This document shows, one piece after another, positions 44,785 through 53,764 of a stretch of 64,000 bases of DNA. The notes beneath the pieces were generated by a model. The model was not told the DNA's origin. It searched no databases and saw only the letters and a list, made by a program, of their open reading frames with translations. The stretch is taken from NCBI RefSeq assembly GCF_900104675.1, contig NZ_LT629945.1, positions 1,850,756 through 1,914,755 of the forward strand, read 5' to 3'. The position numbers and the translations under genes were made by a program. The DNA is from Angelakisella massiliensis (lineage in GTDB: Bacteria > Bacillota > Clostridia > Oscillospirales > Ruminococcaceae). Position 1 is the stretch's first letter. Each line of letters begins with the position of its first letter.

Positions 44785-45174
44785 AGAGAACCCCCGGCTA
44801 AGCCGGGGAGAGTAAAAGAAATTATATAGTGAAAAAACCTTCTGGTAGAATAGAGTTGCGGTCGGCCAACTGCAACAATAAAGAACCAGGAGGTCTTTTC
44901 TATGAAAGAAAAAGATATAGAAAGTTTGCAGCACACAAGATGGAGATGCCAATATCATGTGGTATTTGCGCCAAAGTACCGGCGAATGGCAATATATGGT
45001 CAGATCAGGAAAGATATCGGACAAATACTGCGAAAGCTGTGTGAGCAAAAGGGAGTGGAAATTATAGAAGCACAAGCGTGCCCAGATCATATCCATATGC
45101 TTCTGAGTATTCCACCGAAGTATAGTGTATCACAAATTATGGGATATCTCAAAGGAAAAAGCAGTTTAGACTGA
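44785..45174 (+). mobile_element. Remnant of an IS200/IS605-family element (left end plus 5' part of tnpA)
   Basis: A palindromic hairpin CCCCGGCTAAGCCGGGG (44792-44808) stands about 90 bases before a truncated Y1 transposase gene, the normal layout of an IS200-type left end. The right part, including the rest of tnpA and the right-end hairpin, is missing. Confidence 0.75.
44902..45174 (+). pseudogene. tnpA: Truncated IS200-type Y1 transposase
   Basis: 90 residues of a protein normally about 130-155 long. It has the conserved start (HTRWRCQYHVVFAPKYRR) and the HUH motif in PDHIHMLLSIP. The homology stops at GKSSL, after which one foreign codon and TGA follow. The catalytic Tyr of the C-terminal helix is therefore lost and the protein should be inactive for single-strand transposition. 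Ribosome site AGGAGG and the upstream hairpin are intact. Confidence 0.88.
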
Positions 45175-45521
45175 TTGTATTTGTGTCAAGCTGTTGATGA
45201 CAGGTGTTGACGAGGGCGTGGGAAACTTCATAGGACTAATGACAGAAAGAAAAAACACCGCAGAGCAGAAAAAACTGCTTTCCGGTACTTTGGGGATATT
45301 TCCGTTTGTGGGTCAGAAAAACCATGATAAACAGGTGTTTTTATAGTTTTTTTCGGCGGAAAGGGGAGACATCAAGTTTCAGGTATGCAAGAATTGAGCT
45401 GCATAAACAAAGAAAATCATCTTCGTTCGGTGGTTTTGAGATTGTATTTTTGTAAGGGATAATTTATAATGGCATTATAAATACTATTTTTGATTTTTAT
45501 ATTTTATAAGGAGGGCTGTCT
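45175..45521. other. 347-base junction region
   Basis: Foreign sequence after the broken tnpA. It holds one copy of a 20-base motif (45297-45316) that recurs at 63716-63735, and the operator-promoter of the TetR gene. No gene. Confidence 0.45.
45442..45481 (+). promoter_or_regulatory. Promoter with overlapping palindromic operator for the second TetR gene
   Basis: TTGTAT (45442-45447), 17-base spacer, TATAAT (45465-45470). The -10 lies inside TTTATAATGGCATTATAAA (45463-45481), a perfect inverted repeat with 9-base arms and one central base. It is well placed for autorepression by the TetR protein encoded 40 bases downstream. Confidence 0.75.
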
Positions 45522-46163
45522 GTGGCACGGAAATCCTATTCGGAGCAGGAGCGAGAGCAGATCCGGGACAAGTTATTGATGGCAGTGCTCCAATGTGTTG
45601 CAGAGCGTGGACTGATTCACAGCAGTATTGATGTTCTATGCGGAAAAGCGGGGATCTCCAAGACCTTCTTTTACCGTTTTTTCTCCTCTAAGGAGGAGTT
45701 GGTCCTCCAGGCTCTCCGCTACCAGCAGCCCAAGCTGTTGTCCTATGCACAGAGTCTGATGGACAATACTGACCTCTCCTGGAGAGAAAGCGTAAAAACC
45801 TTTCTGACAAATTGCTGCTATGGAGCAAAAACCGGCGTGGCGGTGCTGTCCATTGAAGATGAAAAAGAAATACGCAGCTGCCTCTCAGAAGAGAATTTTC
45901 AGGCTTTCCGGCAAGATCAGATCATCTTCTACCGGAATCTGTTAACCATTTTCGGGCTCCCGATGGATGGCATTGATCCCCGGCTTTTCGGCAACATGGC
46001 TTTGGCTATGATGATGGTATATAAGGCTATTCCAGACACGATGCCTTTCCTGTTCCCAGAGGTGGCAGAAGAGATGGTAGAGTTTCAGGTCAATGCATTG
46101 CTGGACGAGATGGAGCGGGTAAAAGAAAAGGCAATAAAGGCAGAGAAAGATGCTCAGAAATAA
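45522..46163 (+). CDS. TetR/AcrR-family transcriptional regulator
   Basis: 213 residues, GTG start with GGAGGG upstream. HTH near residues 28-50 (IDVLCGKAGISKTFFYRFFS). The C-terminal ligand domain is unassigned, with a Lys/Glu-rich end. A 19-base perfect palindrome overlaps its promoter, so autorepression is likely. It precedes the DUF cluster on the same strand, but two terminator-like hairpins intervene, so control of the cluster by this regulator is inference. Confidence 0.88.
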   Translation: MARKSYSEQEREQIRDKLLMAVLQCVAERGLIHSSIDVLCGKAGISKTFFYRFFSSKEELVLQALRYQQPKLLSYAQSLMDNTDLSWRESVKTFLTNCCYGAKTGVAVLSIEDEKEIRSCLSEENFQAFRQDQIIFYRNLLTIFGLPMDGIDPRLFGNMALAMMMVYKAIPDTMPFLFPEVAEEMVEFQVNALLDEMERVKEKAIKAEKDAQK

Positions 46164-46220
46164 GATTTTATATTCATGTTCCTTGGGCTTGCAAGATGCT
46201 CCAGTACATTCAAACATTGA

Positions 46221-46320
46221 AAAAAGCCGGACTTTTACACCTGGCTTTTGCTTTCATGCGGCCTTTTCATGCCCTGCATTCGTCTGCCCTTGGGGCAGTG
46301 CGACGCAGGGCATTTTTATT
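46221..46320 (+). terminator. Tandem hairpins between the TetR gene and the DUF cluster
   Basis: Hairpin 1: AAAAAGCC (46221-46228) with GGCTTTT (46243-46249). Hairpin 2: ATGCCCTGC (46269-46277) with GCAGGGCAT (46305-46313), with an inner CTGCCC/GGGCAG stem and TTTTTATT after it. The second ends only about 22 bases before the next ATG, leaving no room for a promoter in between, which suggests attenuation or read-through. Confidence 0.7.
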
Positions 46321-46342
46321 GTTGGGAAAGAGGTGACCTGAT

Positions 46343-47773
46343 ATGAGTTTACCAAAGCGCAACAGCGAAGATGGGCGCTGTTACTGGATGACCCCCGATG
46401 CACGAGAGACACTGCAGCCGTTCTTTAACCGGTGCATCCAGGATGCCATTGACGGCAGGATCACCCGCCTCGATTCTCTCTGGCCGCCGGTAGTGGTCAG
46501 CAGTGAAGGCGCGCCCTTTGAGGTGCACGCTCTGGTGAGGGAATGGACCGAAGCGCAGCAGGCCGAGACCCTGGATGCGGAAAAGGCCATTGCCTTCAGC
46601 GAAAATCTGCGCCGCCTGAGTCGGTGGGGTGAAATTGATTACTATTTACTTGGTTTGTTGAAACGGGAGCTGCAGGAGAAGTATTTTGCCGTGACAGGCA
46701 ATGAAGATGATCACTTCTGGGATCGGGAGTATTCCCTGAAACCAGGTATCCGTGCAGAGGAGGTCCCGGAGCCGCTGCTGCGTTTTGCCTGCTATGTGGC
46801 GGTGAGCTATAAGATATATGGCATGAGCTTTCAGTATCTGGATACCAATTATCTCTTGGGATTGGTGGAGAAAGTCCGGCCTGATATGGTAAAAAAGCTC
46901 CGGGAAAATGGGACCGGGAGACTGCCGCTCAACCTTCAAAAGAGGAAAACAGAACACTTTACTGCATCGGCCAACGATGCCTTTGCCGTGATCCGAATCA
47001 CTGCCAGGGACAACACGGAGGAATGCTACCGTGAAGTGTTGGACTATCTGTGCGAGGTTCTTTCGCAGGAGGACTTTCCCTGCAGCTATGCCCTGGAGTT
47101 CAAAGGACCGGAAAAGAGGTATCTTCCCATCACAGGTCTGCCCAAAAAGGGAGTAAACCAGCTCTTTGCCTGTGCCGTGCAGTACCCCGGCCTCCACCCC
47201 CTGATGGAACGGTACGCCCGGCTTGCCATGCGGCAATATGAGCAGTACACCAATCTCAGCGATGAGCAGTGCGCGCTCCCCGGAAGTTTTGCCGTGTTCG
47301 CCCTGGGAATGCTGGGACAAGAGTGGCGGCAGCTGGTATGGGATTATCTCGATCTCTGTGATGATGAGCACTCCCACTTGCAGGAAAAATTCCTTCGGGA
47401 GTATGTGAAACAGTTCGGATTTACCGCCGATACCGTCCCTGTGTTTGTCCGTGGGGTGCTGTCCATGCAGAACATGAAGTATTCCAAGGATTATTCCGCG
47501 TGGATGGCAAATGTAGAAAGCCTGGACGCTCTGCTGGAGGCAAAAATCCACCTGTCCGAGATCGTTCCAAGCGGTTTTTCCTCTGACGAGGATGACGATG
47601 ATGACGAGGAACCCGCCGAAGAAAAAGAAGCCAGCCCGGAGGAAGTGCTGCAATACGCATGGGAAACGGTCTGCTATGTGATCTGGGGCAAAGCCAGCGC
47701 CAAGGGCGGTCAAAAAGTGGTGGAAGCAGCTCCGGAGGAACTAAGAGAGCGGTATCAGGAAATTTTTCGATAG
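46343..47773 (+). CDS. Conserved protein of unknown function (tentatively DUF6138)
   Basis: 476 residues, AGAGGTGA 7 bases before the ATG. No signal or membrane segments. It looks like a long helical cytoplasmic protein with a very acidic stretch (SDEDDDDDEEPAEE, about residues 415-430) near the C-terminus. From memory it resembles DUF6138, but I cannot check. First gene of a tightly spaced cluster: the next starts 11 bases on. Families of this kind often appear in immunity-gene clusters of Firmicutes; function unknown. Confidence 0.7.
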   Translation: MSLPKRNSEDGRCYWMTPDARETLQPFFNRCIQDAIDGRITRLDSLWPPVVVSSEGAPFEVHALVREWTEAQQAETLDAEKAIAFSENLRRLSRWGEIDYYLLGLLKRELQEKYFAVTGNEDDHFWDREYSLKPGIRAEEVPEPLLRFACYVAVSYKIYGMSFQYLDTNYLLGLVEKVRPDMVKKLRENGTGRLPLNLQKRKTEHFTASANDAFAVIRITARDNTEECYREVLDYLCEVLSQEDFPCSYALEFKGPEKRYLPITGLPKKGVNQLFACAVQYPGLHPLMERYARLAMRQYEQYTNLSDEQCALPGSFAVFALGMLGQEWRQLVWDYLDLCDDEHSHLQEKFLREYVKQFGFTADTVPVFVRGVLSMQNMKYSKDYSAWMANVESLDALLEAKIHLSEIVPSGFSSDEDDDDDEEPAEEKEASPEEVLQYAWETVCYVIWGKASAKGGQKVVEAAPEELRERYQEIFR

Positions 47774-47784
47774 GAGGAAACAAA

Positions 47785-48111
47785 ATGAAAACCTTTGATC
47801 CCAATTATAAATTACTGGACGAGATGTATCAGGATGATTATTATCCTGCTTTTCTGGTAGATAAGGTCAGGGACGAGTTCCAGAAGGTCATCGATCTGCT
47901 GGAGAGCGGTGAAACCGACACTGAAGTGATACAGAACACGCTGGATGAAGCGGTCTGCGGCATCAATGATCTTCAGGACGAATTTTTCGAAAACGACAGT
48001 GAGATTGAAACGGTGGCCCGGGACTGCATCGGCGTCACTTTAGACTACATTTTGAAGTGGTTTGGCATTCCCATTGATATGGAGGAGGCCATCCGGGAAA
48101 GGGACTGGTGA
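47785..48111 (+). CDS. DUF5713-type small protein
   Basis: 108 residues from ATG 47785, AGGAGG 7 bases upstream. The start segment NYKLLDEMYQDDYYPAFLVD is what I associate with DUF5713. Acidic, helical, cytoplasmic. It is 11 bases behind the DUF6138-like gene, so co-translated. Function unknown; the small acidic character is compatible with an immunity protein. Confidence 0.72.
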   Translation: MKTFDPNYKLLDEMYQDDYYPAFLVDKVRDEFQKVIDLLESGETDTEVIQNTLDEAVCGINDLQDEFFENDSEIETVARDCIGVTLDYILKWFGIPIDMEEAIRERDW

Positions 48112-48177
48112 TTTTTCAGTGCTTTGACCACATGGCTGTCGCTATGATGTAGGAAATGGGAAAAGGAGAAACTACCT

Positions 48178-50610
48178 ATGGCAGAGTTCAAACAAATCAT
48201 AGATGATGCGCTGGACATTCTGAAATTTGACGGAGCCGTACAGGACACTCTGGCGGAGCTTCGGAGAAAGTGGGGCGCACAGATCCCGGCGCTGCTGGAT
48301 GAACGCTTTGATGTCGTTGGCATCCAATATATGAAACTGTCCCATGAAAAAGGGGCGGCGGCGTTGGGACAGGAGCTGTCTGCCTTCGGCTGGGCGCTGT
48401 ATAACCTGGACGATGAGGACGAGTATCTGTTTGTCCTGATTCCAGAGGAAGAGCGCAGGGAATGGGAACGTTACTGCAAAAAACAGGGACAATCTTGTCA
48501 CCTGATGAAACAGCAAGGGAGAAAATGGGGAGACCATGCCAAGGAGCAGGATCCTGGTGCCCTGATGCCCTGCGAGGAATACATACTTCAGGATGGGTAC
48601 GATTATTTCTTCAATTCCGTAGCGGGTGATTTTGCGGCGGGGGAGTGGAAAAGCCAGGATGCAGAAGAATGGAAAAACGGCTGTGTGGCCGATCTGCGCC
48701 ATCGTCCGCCGCAAGTAATCCGCTCCCATAGCTTGCCGCACCTTGGGCACCTTACCTATTCCCCGGAACAGGGACTCTATGCCGCATCCAGAGCCGCTGG
48801 AAGCGGAACCATTGGTCGGGCATTACTGAGCCAGAATCCGGCTACCCTCAACTGGGCCGAGCCGTCTCCCATTGGATACGATGGTCCACCCCGGACTCTG
48901 TGCTGGGCTGACCATTCCCTCTGGGTGGGTGATCCCACCAACGCTACACGGATCGAACTGACTGACCGAGGCACCTGCCAGGATGTGAAAAACTGGACTC
49001 TGCCGGAAGATGGATGGAGCACCAAATACCATTGTGGCATTACGACAGACGGGCTGGGCCGGGTCTATTTTTCCAACGAGTGGTATAAGGGGCAGATCTA
49101 CCGATGGGAAAACGGCAGGGTAACAAAACATACCTTCTCTCTGTATGGATACGACCATCTTTCCGAGGCCGTTCCCGTTCCCGGTACAGGCCGCATTGCC
49201 ATGACCCACGCTGTCAGCGGCAAGGGAAGAGTGGAAGAATGCCTGCTGGAACTGGACATGGACACCGGGCGGTGCCGAATTGCCCTCCTGCCTGGAATGG
49301 GCGAGGGGCTGAAACTGCGCTGGTTTACCGGGGACTGGCTGCTGGTGCAGGGAAACGGCGAAATCCTTTCCGATGACTTTGCCCAGCTCATCAACATAAA
49401 CACCCGTGAAGTGCTGCGTATCCGTCCGGGAATGTTCGGCGGGGAGAAAATGCAGCACATCGGAATACTCACCGATGACACGGTGGTTATTGTCACCCGG
49501 CGGGATAGGGTTGGGCCGGTGTTCCGTTATCCCATAGATTTCTGGGGTTTCCTGCGGACGGCAAACAAGCCCAAAAAGCTGGAATGGCGGGAGTACAAAG
49601 AAGTGTACCCGAATCTGCCAATCTATCTTCCGCCCAAGACCACGGAGCGAAAAATCATTCTCAAAAAAGACAGCCTGACCATCCTGGGGTCGGTATTTAC
49701 GCCGCCGTTTACCCTTTCGCAGCTGGCGGAAAAGTTAGGGCCCGCCCGCATTGTCCTGCAAAATGGAACACAGAAAAGCCCCATGACTGGTCGGGAGAGC
49801 CCCTATACCCAGGCCCTTGCCCTGTGGGACGAGCTTGGACTCCAGGGCTGGTTGGATGAAGATGAGCAGACCATCAAAACCCTTGGTGTCCGGGTAGCGG
49901 CACAGGGAGAGTATGCGGTCCGGCAGGCATTTGACGGAGCGGTTTGGATCGGGTCCAAGGACTACCGGGAGGCCAGCTGGAAGGATTTCGCCGGCTTTGC
50001 CCATACCCTCAAATTAGGCGGCTTTACCGTTTATACCCGCTTGCCGGGTCCTGTTCCGGAGGAGCAGTCAGCGCAGAAAGCAAAGCTGGAGGCCCTCTCC
50101 GCTATGGTGCAGATCAGCTGGAAAGAGCCAGAGAAAAAGACGGCGAAAGCGCAGAAATACAAGTTATCCAAGCCGACTGAGCCAGTGCTCACCTTTACCA
50201 GTTTCAACTTCAAACTGGCGGTGCTGGAAGTCCTGATGTATGAGAAAGGCTTACTGGCTCCTAAACTGGACGCCTATGAGTTTGCCCGAGAGTATAGCCG
50301 ACGCAAGATCGACATTGATGCGGAAGGGTATGAACCCATCCCGGAGATCCGGAAGTGGCTGGAGAAATACCCTGTCCCGGCGCGGCTGGCCCCGGAGGTC
50401 ACAGAAATTGAGATGGATGGCGGCAGCGAGATTTATACCCAGCTCTGTCCGTTCTGGGATGGCGAGGATGGAGCCTTTAATCTCAACATCATTACGGAGG
50501 TGGAACTGCGCCAGTTTCCCAATCTGAGGCATATTACCCTTATGTCCTCCAATCCGGAACAGATTCTGCCGGTTCTGGAACGGTGCGGTATCAAAGCAGA
50601 TTTGCTGTGA
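48178..50610 (+). CDS. 810-residue protein: propeller-like N-terminus with DUF7738/DUF6892-like C-terminus
   Basis: AAAGGAG precedes the ATG. Residues about 1-160 form a helical start; about 175-460 show a repeating short beta pattern (LCWADHSLWVGD, DGLGRVYFSNEWYKGQIYRW) resembling a beta-propeller. Two C-terminal modules follow: one from about 500 (LTILGSVFTPPFTLSQLAEKL) and one from about 670 to the end (FNFKLAVLEVLMYEKGLLAP) that I associate, with some doubt, with DUF7738 and DUF6892. No signal peptide. The next gene begins 9 bases downstream and also has a propeller-like pattern, so the two may be related by duplication. Confidence 0.7.
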   Translation: MAEFKQIIDDALDILKFDGAVQDTLAELRRKWGAQIPALLDERFDVVGIQYMKLSHEKGAAALGQELSAFGWALYNLDDEDEYLFVLIPEEERREWERYCKKQGQSCHLMKQQGRKWGDHAKEQDPGALMPCEEYILQDGYDYFFNSVAGDFAAGEWKSQDAEEWKNGCVADLRHRPPQVIRSHSLPHLGHLTYSPEQGLYAASRAAGSGTIGRALLSQNPATLNWAEPSPIGYDGPPRTLCWADHSLWVGDPTNATRIELTDRGTCQDVKNWTLPEDGWSTKYHCGITTDGLGRVYFSNEWYKGQIYRWENGRVTKHTFSLYGYDHLSEAVPVPGTGRIAMTHAVSGKGRVEECLLELDMDTGRCRIALLPGMGEGLKLRWFTGDWLLVQGNGEILSDDFAQLININTREVLRIRPGMFGGEKMQHIGILTDDTVVIVTRRDRVGPVFRYPIDFWGFLRTANKPKKLEWREYKEVYPNLPIYLPPKTTERKIILKKDSLTILGSVFTPPFTLSQLAEKLGPARIVLQNGTQKSPMTGRESPYTQALALWDELGLQGWLDEDEQTIKTLGVRVAAQGEYAVRQAFDGAVWIGSKDYREASWKDFAGFAHTLKLGGFTVYTRLPGPVPEEQSAQKAKLEALSAMVQISWKEPEKKTAKAQKYKLSKPTEPVLTFTSFNFKLAVLEVLMYEKGLLAPKLDAYEFAREYSRRKIDIDAEGYEPIPEIRKWLEKYPVPARLAPEVTEIEMDGGSEIYTQLCPFWDGEDGAFNLNIITEVELRQFPNLRHITLMSSNPEQILPVLERCGIKADLL

Positions 50611-50619
50611 GGTGAAAGT

Positions 50620-51645
50620 ATGAAAGCGAAACTAAAAGTGATAAAGAACTGGGAGTTCGAGGAATTTGAACTGACGGGAACTTCCTTCAAATACAGCCCG
50701 ACTGGATACAAAGGTATGGTAGCCCGCAGCGAGGATGAAATTGTGTTTTGGACCTATCATCTCTTGCAAAAGTGCAGCGGCGTTTTGTGGGTCAAAGGCG
50801 AAGTTTCCAGGTGGATTCCCAGCCCGGAGCCGGAAGAGCAGCAAGATGTTTGGGAAGTTCCTGTCTTGCTCTCATGCGACAGAGGAATCCTGTTGATTTG
50901 CCCGGCCAGTAAATCCCTTTGGTGGATGCCGCAGATGGATGGAGAGTGGATTCCGATCCCCATGGATAACTGGTGTGCCCAGGGTATTCCCAAGCCGGTG
51001 GCAGTCACCGGAAGCCAGGGCGTTTTCCCTATTGTGTGCCGGGTGGACAACTACGCTGACGCGACCAACAGTTTTACCACCCTGACGGTAGACTTTGAAG
51101 CCATGACTGCACACTGGGCAGAAAGCGGCTCTTGCGTATACAGCAAAGCAGGAACCCGACAGACCCATTTGGCGGCGGTAGAGCGGGCTGGCGGCAATTT
51201 TGCCAAGGCAGACTTTCACTACAACTACCCTATGATTGGCTCCATACTGGAACAGAGTGGACAGTTTTATGCCTTTTTGGAAAGCAGCACCATCAATCCG
51301 GCAGGTCTTTCTCTCATGGGCTACTATTGGTATCTGGAACTGGAGGAAAACGGGCTATTCAAAAAGAAACTGTGGGGCAAAGATAATTTAAGCCGCCTGC
51401 CTGGGAAACACGGGATGCGCGGAAAATTTTCCGGAGACAGGACTTGCCTGATCCTGTCTCCCATTTTTAAGAATGATGACTGGAAGGGTAAACAAAAGGT
51501 GCTGCGCCTTTCGGATCTGGCGTTGATCGACCTCGCCATGCCCCGTGGATACACTTCCTTCCATATGCTGGATGTATGGGGAAACCGGGCTTTTCTCAGC
51601 GATGAGAAAGATAAGTTGGTTCTTTGTGAAATGACCTTGGAGTAG
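50620..51645 (+). CDS. Propeller-like hypothetical protein
   Basis: 341 residues; GAGGTGA is 5 bases before the ATG. Rich in Trp and short beta segments (SKSLWWMPQMDGEWIPIPM, GYYWYLELEENGLF), suggesting a beta-propeller without catalytic motifs. No known family recognised. It is translationally adjacent to the 810-residue protein, whose middle part has a similar beta pattern. Confidence 0.68.
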   Translation: MKAKLKVIKNWEFEEFELTGTSFKYSPTGYKGMVARSEDEIVFWTYHLLQKCSGVLWVKGEVSRWIPSPEPEEQQDVWEVPVLLSCDRGILLICPASKSLWWMPQMDGEWIPIPMDNWCAQGIPKPVAVTGSQGVFPIVCRVDNYADATNSFTTLTVDFEAMTAHWAESGSCVYSKAGTRQTHLAAVERAGGNFAKADFHYNYPMIGSILEQSGQFYAFLESSTINPAGLSLMGYYWYLELEENGLFKKKLWGKDNLSRLPGKHGMRGKFSGDRTCLILSPIFKNDDWKGKQKVLRLSDLALIDLAMPRGYTSFHMLDVWGNRAFLSDEKDKLVLCEMTLE

Positions 51646-51660
51646 TTATGAGGTAAATCA

Positions 51661-52038
51661 ATGGAGTTATCTGTAAAAAGAATGACTTGGGAGCTGGATA
51701 ATGAGGAAGAGTTGTCCTTCCTGGCCTTTGAATGGGAGGATGGCTATTTTACGCTCTCACGCAAGACCGGTGCAGAAATGCTCCGTTTGGAAATGAATGA
51801 TCCAGCCAATAGTCAGTTGATTGACCCGGACTGTTTTGAATATGCCCTTGATCACACCGGTTTTCGCCTGAATATCGTGCGGAACAACCGAAAGGTTCTG
51901 CGGTATCTGGAAGAACACCACATCAACACGGAGTTGTATGGAGAAATCGTCCTTCACTACGCTCCTCTCAGCAAGCCACAGCTTGAATCATTATCTGCTG
52001 TGACTCTCAGGCTGTTTTTCGGTGAACTGCTTTTTTAA
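51661..52038 (+). CDS. Small hypothetical protein, immunity-like
   Basis: 125 residues, GAGGTAA upstream. Mixed alpha/beta, no membrane segment. Begins with a beta hairpin (MELSVKRMTWELDNEEELSF) and contains a DPDCFEYALDHTGF segment. I do not recognise the family. Size, acidity and place in the cluster fit a single-domain immunity protein, but this is inference. Confidence 0.65.
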   Translation: MELSVKRMTWELDNEEELSFLAFEWEDGYFTLSRKTGAEMLRLEMNDPANSQLIDPDCFEYALDHTGFRLNIVRNNRKVLRYLEEHHINTELYGEIVLHYAPLSKPQLESLSAVTLRLFFGELLF

Positions 52039-52079
52039 TTTGAGACAGGATCGCCCTGAATCAGAAAGAGGGAATGGCT

Positions 52080-53084
52080 ATGAACGAGAATTTATTTCGC
52101 CCACAATTTGATACATTGAAACTGTCCGATAAGCTCTGGCTGATGCAGACGCTGGCGTCCCGTTATCATTTGATATTCAAGGAGCTGTACGCCTTTTCCC
52201 GCTGGGGACAAAGCTGCATCACCGGTCTGTTTGAAAAAGGTAGCCGGGAGTTTATCTTTGTCCCGGGCGATACTGTGACTCTTGGCTGGGAGGGCTTTGT
52301 TCAAGGGATGGACAAAGCCAATCAGGAGGAACTGGCGGAACTTTTTGCGGAAATCGGATATGAAGGCACTGCGGAGGAATTTCTCCGGCAAGGTATGGCC
52401 CCGATACGCCAGGTAACCATTGGCCCCATGTTTGTGGGCAGGAAACTGGAGGAGATCGGCTGGGAAAGCGTACCCATGAACGATCCACGCATCACCGCCC
52501 ACCCCGACTGGCTGGAGAACTTGCAGAAGTGGGCGGGCCAGAACAGCCAGAGTTTTGAGATACATGAAAGTGTCCGCTTTGAGCGCAATGGTGATAGCTG
52601 GAGAGCGTGGCTGTGCCATCCCATGACCTACCCGGAGTTTCAGCGGTCGCTGTTGTGGGATCTGGCAGCCAGTCTCCCCACGCCGGATGAGTGGGCCTAT
52701 CTGTGCGGGGGCGGATGCCGCACCCTGTTCCCATGGGGAGATGGACTGGACTACTCCATGCATCTGCACCACTTTGAAAGCGGTGAAGATCAAGGTAAGC
52801 CATACGACACGGAGAAGCCGAACTTCTTTGGCCTGTCTATCGCCTACGACCCCTATAAGCGGGAGCTGGTAGACGGGAAAACATTGACGACCTGCGGCGG
52901 CGACGGCGGCTGTAATATCTGCGGTGGCATGGGTCCTTTGCTTGGATATTTACCCTGTTCCCCTCACTGTAAACCGGAAGTTCGGGAGGGTAATGAGATT
53001 GACAATGACTATGACTTTTTCCGTCCTGTTATCCGGGTACAGACATCCGGGTGGAGAATGGCATCGCCCGGAGATGAGAGGTGA
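52080..53084 (+). CDS. Formylglycine-generating-enzyme/sulfatase-modifying-factor-like protein
   Basis: 334 residues from ATG 52080 (ATG 52074 is too close to the AGAGGGA site). The C-terminal third resembles the FGE-sulfatase fold: LPTPDEWAYLCGGGCRTLFPWGD near residues 200-222 and PNFFGLSIAYDP near 245; Cys pairs GGCNICGG and PCSPHC follow. The classical pair of catalytic Cys at the end of true FGE is not evident, so it is more likely a structural or binding relative. The N-terminal 180 residues are unassigned. It ends TGA; the same frame then continues as a 21-codon tail before TAA at 53148. Confidence 0.65.
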   Translation: MNENLFRPQFDTLKLSDKLWLMQTLASRYHLIFKELYAFSRWGQSCITGLFEKGSREFIFVPGDTVTLGWEGFVQGMDKANQEELAELFAEIGYEGTAEEFLRQGMAPIRQVTIGPMFVGRKLEEIGWESVPMNDPRITAHPDWLENLQKWAGQNSQSFEIHESVRFERNGDSWRAWLCHPMTYPEFQRSLLWDLAASLPTPDEWAYLCGGGCRTLFPWGDGLDYSMHLHHFESGEDQGKPYDTEKPNFFGLSIAYDPYKRELVDGKTLTTCGGDGGCNICGGMGPLLGYLPCSPHCKPEVREGNEIDNDYDFFRPVIRVQTSGWRMASPGDER

Positions 53085-53150
53085 TATTACCAGACGATTG
53101 ACGCGGTGCAGGAGCGGCTGGCAGCAAACAGGATTGTGAGGGAGGCATAA
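53085..53150 (+). pseudogene. 21-codon relic frame after the FGE-like gene
   Basis: Directly after the TGA at 53082-53084 an in-phase stretch reads YYQTIDAVQERLAANRIVREA then TAA. Its helix-like composition looks like the C-terminus of another protein, perhaps left by a deletion. Could also be chance. Confidence 0.3.
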
Positions 53151-53153
53151 TGG

Positions 53154-53723
53154 ATGATATATAGGTTTACGGAAGTATTAAACGATCTTGTTAATTATTT
53201 TCTCCTTGGTGACATTTTGTTGCTGGGGAACTGGAAGCAGGCAAACCATCTTTCAGATGATTTAGCGATGGAGTTTACCACAAACGAAAGCGGCGACAGG
53301 GTATTTGCCGAAGGAATTGTAATCCCAATGACCGGTATTGAAAACTATCCCTATACCATATTGTTCAATCTCTCTGGTGATAGACCGGAGCTGTGCAAAG
53401 AAAGAAACCGATTGCAGCTTAGAAAAAGTGGCTATTCCCTCAAAGTAGATCATAATATGCTGATGCTTTTTACATGGCCCATATTGGAACAGTTTACGCC
53501 TGAAAAGGTGAAAGATCTGATTTATTACTATAGAGTGCATAAGAAACCGATGATTGAGCTTGCAAATGGCTGGTATCATATCGAGATTTTTGGTGGAGAG
53601 ACCTTGCAGGACGGGGCCTATGAACCTACATTTGAGTTTGTGATACAACCAGCCACAAATGAAGAAGCCACCATAAATGCAGATATGAATTTCAGCTTTG
53701 AAATTACAAGCTCTGCTTATTAG
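53154..53723 (+). CDS. Hypothetical protein, immunity-like
   Basis: 189 residues; GGGAGG is 11 bases before ATG 53154. Alpha/beta, no signal, with ANGWYHIEIFGGETLQDGAY near residue 140. No family recognised. Its base composition is clearly more AT-rich than the flanking genes, suggesting separate acquisition. It ends 42 bases before the start of the large fusion gene. Confidence 0.65.
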   Translation: MIYRFTEVLNDLVNYFLLGDILLLGNWKQANHLSDDLAMEFTTNESGDRVFAEGIVIPMTGIENYPYTILFNLSGDRPELCKERNRLQLRKSGYSLKVDHNMLMLFTWPILEQFTPEKVKDLIYYYRVHKKPMIELANGWYHIEIFGGETLQDGAYEPTFEFVIQPATNEEATINADMNFSFEITSSAY

Positions 53724-53764
53724 TGAAACCTATCCCTACCGAAGATAGAAAAGGAGATCATGAT

